Source: Spirochaeta sp.
GTDB taxonomy: Bacteria; Spirochaetota; Spirochaetia; DSM-27196; SLAA01
Assembly (NCBI GenBank): GCA_020201015.1
Contig: JAIVHN010000054.1
Span: 1 to 10,893 of the forward strand
Length of the DNA stretch: 10,893 nucleotides
Direction: 5' to 3'
A model generated the notes under the pieces. The model made no database searches. It saw only the letters and a program-made list of their open reading frames with translations, and was not told the DNA's origin. The position numbers were made by a program, and so were the translations under genes. Shown one piece after another: positions 1 through 5,930 of the stretch. The first letter of the stretch is position 1. Each line of letters opens with the position of its first letter.

Positions 1-2571
1 CTTGTGCATTATATCCACCTGACCGAACCCCATGGGTTTGTGGGTGGCTTGTCTCGGGTTTTTGGTCGGACGCTTATGGCGGCTAACACGGCATTTATGC
101 CGGGCTGGTACATAGAAGGCATAGCGGTGTACCTGGAGACTCGCTTTACCGACGGAGGTCGTGGCCGCGAACCGGTGTTCGAGACCCGCTATAAGGCACC
201 GATACTTGAGGATGAGATGTGGAGCCTGCGGCAGGCGGCGTACGGTTCTTACGCTGCGCCGCGTGACCGCATCTATGTCGCTGGCTACCTCCTGGTAGAG
301 TACTTGGTCCGTCATTATGGGGACGATATTTTCGCTAAGATCCATAGAGAGTATGCGCGATCTCCCTTTCGTACGCTCGACGGCGCTATCCGGCGTACCA
401 CTGGAATTCGAACCAAACTCCACCACAAGCGCATGGTCTGGGAACTTGAAGAAAAGTATGCCGCCACTGGGTCCACCGCCGGGACGGATGGCGCGTCCAC
501 CGCCGCGTCCACTGGTGCGTCCGCCGCCAGCGAACGGTTAGAGCTTGGGCGGGCTTTTGCTTTTATGCCAAGCATGAGCGAAATTGGCCCGGTGAGCTAT
601 CTGTACGGCGAGGACATCACGCGTGGGCTGTATTTGCTGGATACCGGTGTGCCGGGTTCGGGTATGGGTGCTCAAACAACGCCACCCCGCTTACTGGCCG
701 ACGTCCGCCCGAGCGACCCATTTTCCTTTGACATTACCCCCGACGGATCGTTGCTAGTTTTCACCGCGGCGGGGCCGTTGCCGCGGCATGCTTCCGGTAT
801 GGCTTCGGTGTCGGACTTATATATGGTCGACGTATCCGTTGGTGCTGCTGGCGCCGCGGGTGCTGCCGGCCCCGCTGGCCCCGCTGAGCCGGTCGTGCTC
901 ACGAACAACGAACGGCTGTGGCAACCGGCGGTGCATCCTACAGGCAGCGAGGTTAGCGTGGTGCAGCGTCGCGGGTCGTACTCCCGTCTTGTGCGCTACG
1001 ATATAGCCGCTGCCCGCAGCAAGATGGTCGGCCGCGCGCCTTCTCGTTCCACAGACGGGGACCGAGCAAGCAAGTATGCGACAGCGGACAATGAACCGGC
1101 GATAGTGTTTTCGGAGGCAGCCCGTTTTGTGGACGAGGAAACGCTCATCCTTGGCGTTGAGCATGCGGGCGAGTTGGTGACTCAACTGCTTGATATTTCT
1201 ACAGGGCGAAGGAGTACACTACTGCGCGACCCTGTTGGCGTATACGGTGCAGTGCCGCTGCCAGCTCTTCCGGACACTAACAGCAACACCCTTCGTCTGC
1301 TCTATGCCTCTTACCGGAGCGACGGCAATGCACTGTTTACTGCGACAACCGATCTGCCTGAGTCTGAAGTCCCGTTGACCAGCACGGCGGAGGTGGCGAC
1401 CAGCACGGCGGAGGTGGAGACAAGCCCAACGGAGGTGGAGACAGCTGCGGCAATGCCTGCGCCTTCGGAGCTAACTGAGCTGACTGAGCTAACTGAGCTA
1501 ACTCTAACTGAGCTGCCGGAAAGTCACCGGTACTACGGACTACCGCGCCCGGTGCTGTGGTTTCCGTTGTTGACTGCTTCTGCCGGTGGGGACTCTGACC
1601 CGGTTATTGCACCTGGCCTTTTGGTGTTGGGCGCCGAGTATGCTGGCCGCTCCTCGTATTCCTTGGCAAGCTTCTACGATAGCGCGCACCAACAACCACA
1701 GCTCTATTGGAATGCCTCGTATGATTTCGGGTCGGTGGCGATCATGTATGACCTTGAACACGAGTACCGCGAACTGCGTGAAAACATCTATCTACAGGAA
1801 ATGCGAAACTCCCTAACTCTGCAAACGCCATGGATTGCGGCACAGGCGGTGGGGCCAGCGCGCACCCTGGTTACCCGTGCCGGTATCTCGCATCTTGCGG
1901 AGCGAGATGCCGTAGGAAGTTTTGCTTTTCAGGAAAAATTTCCCGACTGGATGTATCGTACCGGGCTCCTTGCAGGCTTCTCCTACGGCAGTGCCCGTTC
2001 GACGCCTCTGCGTGCCATCTACGGGGGACGTGCTGCTGCCGTATCCGGATCGGTACTTGTGGAGCCCACGCAGTTGGGAGCCGACACTGACCGCGTGCAA
2101 ACGCGTGCGCGCATTATGGGTCGGAGCCCGGCCTTGCCGTCAACGGCAACCGTTCAGCTTACTGCTACTGCGGTGACTTCAAGTCGTGACGGTGTCGACG
2201 GGCTACTTACTCCGCGGCTCTCGGACTCCTGGGAGGAAAAAAATGGTGACACGAAGGCCATTATCGGACTGGACTACCGCATTCCGTGGGGACTCTTTGA
2301 CGCCTCTGTGCCGCCGCTTGCCGTCACGGCTTTTGGTTCCGGTGTTTTTGTAGAGTTTGCCGCATGGGCCGACTTTGGCGAAGAGCCGCAACTGGACGAC
2401 TATTTCTATCCCGGTTTCGAACTTTCCGGAGAGTTCCGTTTTTCTATGCTACCCTGGACCGGGGGAATTCAATGTGGTCCGCGGGTCAGGCGTGACTTCT
2501 CGGAGCTTCCCGCTTTCGAGGACTACCGGTTGACCGTGTTTGTAGGGGCTGCTGGCTTTACCGTTGATTGA
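1..2571 (+). CDS. Outer-membrane metallopeptidase / beta-propeller / barrel-like protein (5' end cut by window)
   Basis: The frame is open from base 1, so the gene starts upstream; the GTG at 4 is probably an internal Val. Residues below count from that codon. The first residues read L-V-H-Y-I-H, which could be the end of an HExxH zinc motif whose His-Glu lies just outside the window. G-W-Y-I-E38-G-I-A-V-Y-L-E is the usual third-ligand helix of gluzincin (peptidase MA/M1-like) enzymes. A Ser/Thr/Ala/Gly-rich linker follows (about 155-178). Next come TolB/PD40-like propeller blades (DITPDGSLLVF, AVHPTGSEVSVV), interrupted by a Gly-Ala-Pro run (about 280-296). After a repetitive Thr/Glu/Leu linker (about 459-504), the last 350 residues are rich in alternating aromatic strands and end like a surface-antigen barrel. 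Inference: an envelope-associated protease or surface protein. The domain assignments are from motif reading only. The amidase gene follows 62 nt downstream on the same strand. Confidence 0.6.
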   Translation, partial: LVHYIHLTEPHGFVGGLSRVFGRTLMAANTAFMPGWYIEGIAVYLETRFTDGGRGREPVFETRYKAPILEDEMWSLRQAAYGSYAAPRDRIYVAGYLLVEYLVRHYGDDIFAKIHREYARSPFRTLDGAIRRTTGIRTKLHHKRMVWELEEKYAATGSTAGTDGASTAASTGASAASERLELGRAFAFMPSMSEIGPVSYLYGEDITRGLYLLDTGVPGSGMGAQTTPPRLLADVRPSDPFSFDITPDGSLLVFTAAGPLPRHASGMASVSDLYMVDVSVGAAGAAGAAGPAGPAEPVVLTNNERLWQPAVHPTGSEVSVVQRRGSYSRLVRYDIAAARSKMVGRAPSRSTDGDRASKYATADNEPAIVFSEAARFVDEETLILGVEHAGELVTQLLDISTGRRSTLLRDPVGVYGAVPLPALPDTNSNTLRLLYASYRSDGNALFTATTDLPESEVPLTSTAEVATSTAEVETSPTEVETAAAMPAPSELTELTELTELTLTELPESHRYYGLPRPVLWFPLLTASAGGDSDPVIAPGLLVLGAEYAGRSSYSLASFYDSAHQQPQLYWNASYDFGSVAIMYDLEHEYRELRENIYLQEMRNSLTLQTPWIAAQAVGPARTLVTRAGISHLAERDAVGSFAFQEKFPDWMYRTGLLAGFSYGSARSTPLRAIYGGRAAAVSGSVLVEPTQLGADTDRVQTRARIMGRSPALPSTATVQLTATAVTSSRDGVDGLLTPRLSDSWEEKNGDTKAIIGLDYRIPWGLFDASVPPLAVTAFGSGVFVEFAAWADFGEEPQLDDYFYPGFELSGEFRFSMLPWTGGIQCGPRVRRDFSELPAFEDYRLTVFVGAAGFTVD
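1378..1440 (+). repeat. Three tandem 21-bp coding repeats
   Basis: Three successive 21-bp units (1378-1398, 1399-1419, 1420-1440) encode TSTAEVA, TSTAEVE and TSPTEVE. Units 1 and 2 differ by a single base, while unit 3 has diverged more. The unit length is a multiple of three, so gain or loss of copies keeps the frame. They form the linker between the propeller part and the C-terminal barrel-like part of the first protein. Confidence 0.9.
1468..1515 (+). repeat. 9-bp tandem repeat coding for (Glu-Leu-Thr)n
   Basis: Four nearly identical 9-bp units (gagctaact, with one gagctgact) run from 1468 to 1503. A degenerate tail, cta-act-gag-ctg, extends to 1515. They encode ELTELTELTELTLTEL. The array sits just after the 21-bp repeats in the same inter-domain linker and is in frame, so slippage would change linker length without breaking the gene. 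Confidence 0.88.
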
Positions 2572-2633
2572 GCTACTAAGTAGATAATTAGGTAGATAGG
2601 CTACACGGCGTAGATGAATAGGAGTGGGCCGAG

Positions 2634-4202
2634 ATGACATTCGAAGAGTATCGAGCACAGGACGCCTGTGGCCTGGCACAACTGATTGCCACCGGCAAGG
2701 TGAAACCCGCTGAGCTGTTGGAACTAGCAATTGGCCGCTGTGAAGAGGTGAATCCTGAGTTAGGTGCAGTTGTGTATAAGCGTTATGAGCAGGCTCGTGC
2801 AGAAGCTGATGCTGCACCGGCGGCCAAGGCTAAGGCCGCGGCCTTAGCCTTGGCTGCGGCGAGAGCCGCTGTCAGGACCGCGGTGAGGGCTGGCAAGCCA
2901 TCGGCCGAAAGCCCAGCACTTGGAGGCGTTCCTTTTCTCGTAAAGGATTTGGCGCTCCATGTATCCAACACCCCACTGAGCTGCGGTTCCCGTAGTTATT
3001 CCGGTTTTGTGTCGTCGCATGACTCACCCGCAGTACGTCGTGTGCGTGAAGCCGGTCTGCTGATACTCGGCAAGACCAACGTTCCGGAGTTTGGAATTAC
3101 TCCATACACCGAGTCCAAAGCGCTTGGTCCGGCTCGAAATCCGTGGAATACCGAACATACTCCCGGTGGATCAAGCGGTGGCTCAGGTGCAGCAGTAGCT
3201 GCTGGCATTGTGCCGCTTGCCACTGCGAGTGATGGTGGTGGCTCTATCCGCATTCCAGCATCGTGCTGTGGACTCTTCGGCCTTAAGCCCAGCCGCGGCC
3301 GCGTGCCTTTGGCTACCGAGGGTTGGGGAGGGGGCGTTGCGGAAGGATGTCTCTCGCGTTCGGTGCGGGACACTGCTGCTTACCTGGACGTGGTGGCGGG
3401 CCCGGCCGCTGGCGATTTCTACCCAACCCCCAAAGAATCGTTCAGTGCCGCGCTACAGCAAGCCCCACCGCAGGGACTCCGTATCGGATTTAGTGCCGCG
3501 CATCCATTGGCTGAGTTTGGCGCCAAGGTGCATGCAGACTGCCGTACCGCTGTGCTGGATGCCATGAAGCTTGCGACCGGGCTGGGCCACGTTGTTGAAG
3601 AAATTGATCTACCTTGGACATCGGAGTTGTACGAGCGCGATTTCCTACCGGTGGTCGTTGCCTCTACCGCGGTGGAGGCAGCCGAGGCTGAGCGGGTGCA
3701 AGGGCGTCGTTTGCGTTCGGGTGAGCTTGAAACCAACACGCGCCTCATGGTTCAGATGGGTAAGGCCCTGCGGGCCGATGTCTACGCAGCGGCGCTTCAA
3801 CGGTGGAACGCAACCGCACGTGCCTTTGGCGAGGTCCATCAGAAGTATGACCTTATCTGCACGCCCACCTTGGCCGAGCCGCCCGCTTCAATTGGTCGCT
3901 TTGCCTCGCCAGCACTGGAAGAGCTGGTAATTCGAGCAGCGACCAGTCTTGGTCTTACCGGCCTTTTCATGCGCGTGGGGCTTGATAAGATCATGGCGCG
4001 GCGTATTTTTCAGTACATGCCTTTTAATCCACCCGCTAATATGACTGGGGCGCCAGCGGCATCGCTTCCGCTTGCGGTCTCAGCTACCGGTCTACCAATT
4101 GGCGTTCAGTTCATGGCACCAATGGGAGCTGACCAATTGTTGTTGTCTTTTTCCGCGCAGCTTGAGCAAGCCCAACCATGGTTCGCAAGGATTCCGCATT
4201 AA
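2634..4202 (+). CDS. Amidase-signature family hydrolase
   Basis: This 522-residue protein has the complete Ser-cisSer-Lys triad of amidase-signature enzymes: Lys104 in PFLVKDL, Ser180 in the TPGGSSGGSG loop, and nucleophile Ser204 in SDGGGSIRIPAS. The 24-residue spacing between the two serines matches fatty-acid amide hydrolase (S217/S241). Such enzymes hydrolyse amide bonds, but the substrate cannot be told from sequence. It is probably cytoplasmic, since no signal peptide is seen. The ATG at 2634 is supported by an AGGAG at 2620-2624. GatA is less likely because no gatB or gatC lies alongside. Residues about 58-92 form an Ala/Lys/Arg-rich insertion just before the first conserved block, partly encoded by a perfect palindrome. 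It ends 19 nt from the convergent ligase gene, with no terminator visible between them. Confidence 0.9.
   Translation: MTFEEYRAQDACGLAQLIATGKVKPAELLELAIGRCEEVNPELGAVVYKRYEQARAEADAAPAAKAKAAALALAAARAAVRTAVRAGKPSAESPALGGVPFLVKDLALHVSNTPLSCGSRSYSGFVSSHDSPAVRRVREAGLLILGKTNVPEFGITPYTESKALGPARNPWNTEHTPGGSSGGSGAAVAAGIVPLATASDGGGSIRIPASCCGLFGLKPSRGRVPLATEGWGGGVAEGCLSRSVRDTAAYLDVVAGPAAGDFYPTPKESFSAALQQAPPQGLRIGFSAAHPLAEFGAKVHADCRTAVLDAMKLATGLGHVVEEIDLPWTSELYERDFLPVVVASTAVEAAEAERVQGRRLRSGELETNTRLMVQMGKALRADVYAAALQRWNATARAFGEVHQKYDLICTPTLAEPPASIGRFASPALEELVIRAATSLGLTGLFMRVGLDKIMARRIFQYMPFNPPANMTGAPAASLPLAVSATGLPIGVQFMAPMGADQLLLSFSAQLEQAQPWFARIPH
2823..2854. repeat. Perfect 32-bp palindrome inside the amidase gene
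   Basis: The half-site gccaaggctaaggccg (2823-2838) is followed immediately by its exact reverse complement (2839-2854), with no spacer. Beyond one mismatch on each side (2822/2855), two further pairs match (2820-2821 with 2856-2857). It lies in frame and encodes residues 64-74 (AKAKAAALALA) of the Ala-rich insertion. Transcribed, it would form a strong GC-rich hairpin near the 5' end of the amidase message. Confidence 0.93.
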
Positions 4203-4221
4203 GAGATAGCCGGTATGAGCC

Positions 4222-5445
4222 TTAGACCTGCCAGTCTCTCAGTTTGCCTAACTCGTTACGTGGTAGCTTGGTGCCAAAGGAATAGATTATCGGCCGGGCA
4301 GCCGCCTCGAGCTTGGCACTGAGCTTTTCGCGCAGTTGTTGCTCTATGTCCGAACTGTCGGCCGGTTGGTGCGTGGTCGAGTTGCCCGTGGCCGCACGCG
4401 GCACAACAAAGGCCTTTAGACGCACACCGTCCTTAGTCTTGTGGGTACGCACTGCTGCTGTAGCTACCATAGGATGACGCTTTATGTGTTCACATACCTC
4501 TTCAGGGTACACATTCACACCACCGACCTGCACCGCGCCGTCTCGCCGGCGGAGCGGCCGGAAGCTCCTCCTGCCAGACCACTCAACTTCATCCGGCATG
4601 TGTATAACCCGTTCGGTTTGGGAGGCCTGGCCCTGTTCGCTTGCAGGAGCGTCGCAGAGAACAAGAGCGCTTGGGTCGCTAGTATCTGCACGAGATAGGT
4701 ACGGCATAAGTGAGTACGGTTCCCCATCTGCCCTACGAATGCCGACTCCCGCAGTTTCCGATGAACCGTAAATCTCAACCAGTTCTGCCCCGGTAGAACG
4801 GATTGCTGCGGCAAGTTCCGGGGGGCAGGGTGCGGTGGAACACAGGATGGTCACTCCCTCTCCGGGCATAGAGCCAAAATGCAACATTCGCTCAAGCGCG
4901 AAAGGAAAGCTTACCAGCAGATCTCCTGCTGTATACTTGCGTGTTACCGCTGCAGGCCCCCGTGCGTCTATAATGGGAATGTCGAGACGGGAGGGCAGGA
5001 GAGCGGTGAAGAGAAATCCGTAAATGTGATGCGAGGGTATGGTAGAAATAATTCGTGTTGGCCTGCGTAAGGCTGAAATAAAGAACTCGACCTCCCGCAG
5101 GAGGTCCGACATATTGTGTTGATGGAGGGTTTTACCACCAGTGCTGCCCGAGCTCCGGAAGCTAATATGCTTACCGGATGCGTTAAGACTGCGCTGAACT
5201 ATTTCTACCCAGTCTTGCGGGCGAGGCCGTGCTAATAAAAGATCCTCCAACCCGGTCTCGTGTACATGAAACATAATAGATACCGCCGCTGCGACGGTAT
5301 ACAGTTCAAACGAATCAAGACTCTCGTCGTGTGGTGTAAGTGCGTGTTCATCCGGTGCTGTAGCTTTGTCGCGCTGGCTCTCGCTGAGCTCCGCTACGAC
5401 AAGATCCTGCAGCACCCGCTCGAGAATATCTTGCCTCAGCACCAT
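4222..5445 (-). CDS. pcl: p-Coumarate:CoA ligase-like AMP-forming enzyme (PYP chromophore activation)
   Basis: A compact 407-residue member of the adenylate-forming ligase superfamily; typical 4-coumarate:CoA ligases have about 540. Visible motifs are the phosphate loop SSGSTGGKT (98-106), YGSSETAG (226-233), the hinge region RRRDGAVQVGGVNVYPEEV (299-317) and the catalytic Lys401 in PRNELGKLRDW. Family knowledge: it would convert p-coumarate, ATP and CoA to p-coumaroyl-CoA, the donor for the PYP chromophore. The function is inferred mainly from its place 7 nt behind pyp on the same strand; PYP clusters in Rhodobacter pair pyp with such a ligase and a TAL. No good ribosome-binding site precedes the ATG at 5445, so translation is probably coupled to pyp. 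Residues about 35-85 resemble an acyl-carrier helix with a D44-S45 motif. Alternative: an aryl-polyene-type ligase. Confidence 0.82.
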   Translation of the reverse strand: MVLRQDILERVLQDLVVAELSESQRDKATAPDEHALTPHDESLDSFELYTVAAAVSIMFHVHETGLEDLLLARPRPQDWVEIVQRSLNASGKHISFRSSGSTGGKTLHQHNMSDLLREVEFFISALRRPTRIISTIPSHHIYGFLFTALLPSRLDIPIIDARGPAAVTRKYTAGDLLVSFPFALERMLHFGSMPGEGVTILCSTAPCPPELAAAIRSTGAELVEIYGSSETAGVGIRRADGEPYSLMPYLSRADTSDPSALVLCDAPASEQGQASQTERVIHMPDEVEWSGRRSFRPLRRRDGAVQVGGVNVYPEEVCEHIKRHPMVATAAVRTHKTKDGVRLKAFVVPRAATGNSTTHQPADSSDIEQQLREKLSAKLEAAARPIIYSFGTKLPRNELGKLRDWQV

Positions 5446-5452
5446 TGGTGAA

Positions 5453-5830
5453 CTAAAGTCGTTTTACAAAGATATAGTATGAGTTGCCGGAGAGCGCCTT
5501 TTTCATATGCACCTTTACCTTGGTGGGCTGCATCTTGTAATCAAAAACGTACTCAAACATGGTGTTTAGGTTATCGCTATCCACTCCTTCCTTGAACTTT
5601 CCATAAAACTCCGGTCGGTTTGTGCACGGTGCAACCTCCGTGAAGAAGTTCTTGCCCATAACATCTTCCGGTTTGCGTCCGGTAATGGCTCCCTCGGTGC
5701 TGTTGTACGATAGAATTTTGCCGCTTTTGTCTAACTCAATAGCGCCAAATGCCAGGTCATCTACATCTTTGCCTGAAAGCTTTGAAAAAATGTTCTCAAT
5801 GTCTTCCGCTCCAAATTTTACTATATCCAT
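5453..5830 (-). CDS. pyp: Photoactive yellow protein (blue-light PAS photoreceptor)
   Basis: At 125 residues it has exactly the length of Halorhodospira halophila PYP and aligns to the remembered sequence without gaps, about 69% identical by hand count. Cys69 (VAPCT) is the thioester attachment site for p-coumarate. Tyr42, Glu46, Thr50 and Arg52, which hold the phenolate, are present, as is Met100, which speeds dark recovery. The long blocks PEFYGKFKEGV, NLNTMFEY and PTKVKVHMKKALSG are unchanged. Trp119 of the reference is Tyr here. PYP is a soluble cytoplasmic sensor that photoisomerises its chromophore under blue light. There is no fused output domain, so the signalling partner is unknown. 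The start ATG at 5830 has AAGGAG 8 nt upstream. The gene is about 44% G+C by hand count, below the neighbouring lyase gene, which may point to transfer. Confidence 0.97.
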   Translation of the reverse strand: MDIVKFGAEDIENIFSKLSGKDVDDLAFGAIELDKSGKILSYNSTEGAITGRKPEDVMGKNFFTEVAPCTNRPEFYGKFKEGVDSDNLNTMFEYVFDYKMQPTKVKVHMKKALSGNSYYIFVKRL

Positions 5831-5930
5831 AATTAATACTCCTTGAAAAAGTTTGAAAAAAGCGTTTGTGTCCCATCAACATAGCCAACAAGCAAGAGCC
5901 AAGGCAAGTAGAATCCGGTATATTCAGCAC
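5831..5930. promoter_or_regulatory. Divergent control region between pyp and the ammonia-lyase gene
   Basis: These 100 bp separate the divergently read pyp and lyase genes and should hold both promoters. The pyp-proximal part is A/T-rich and has the repeated motif ttgaaaaa (5843-5850, 5853-5860). I could not find a convincing -35/-10 pair in either direction, nor a clear long inverted repeat. The lyase frame stays open through 5853-5930 (TTG at 5853, GTG at 5868), so part of this region could be coding if an upstream start is used. Confidence 0.45.
5839..5844 (-). promoter_or_regulatory. Ribosome-binding site of pyp
   Basis: On the minus strand AAGGAG is followed by 8 nt (TATTAATT) and the ATG of pyp. 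It is a strong Shine-Dalgarno match and fixes the pyp start. The ligase gene behind pyp has no comparable site. Confidence 0.85.

Noticed and set aside
817..1185. 122-codon open frame on the minus strand
   Set aside because: It is fully inside the large metallopeptidase/propeller gene on the opposite strand and has an irregular composition rich in Cys, His and Arg, typical of a shadow frame in G+C-rich DNA.
1378..1515. CRISPR-like or other non-coding repeat array
   Set aside because: The units are directly adjacent, 21 and 9 bp long, without spacers, and stay in frame within an open coding sequence.
2996..3373. 125-codon open frame on the minus strand
   Set aside because: It is antisense to the most conserved catalytic part of the amidase and shows no protein features of its own.
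2634..4202. GatA subunit of the tRNA amidotransferase
   Set aside because: The triad is shared by all amidase-signature enzymes, no gatB or gatC is adjacent, and the Ala-rich insertion is not a GatA feature.
4203..4221. Terminator between the convergent amidase and ligase genes
   Set aside because: Only 19 bp separate the stops and neither a strong stem nor a T-run is present.
5853..5930. 26-codon N-terminal extension of the lyase starting at TTG
   Set aside because: No ribosome-binding site precedes it, the extension is basic and unlike the family, and homology begins right after the ATG at 5931. It is kept only as an alternative.
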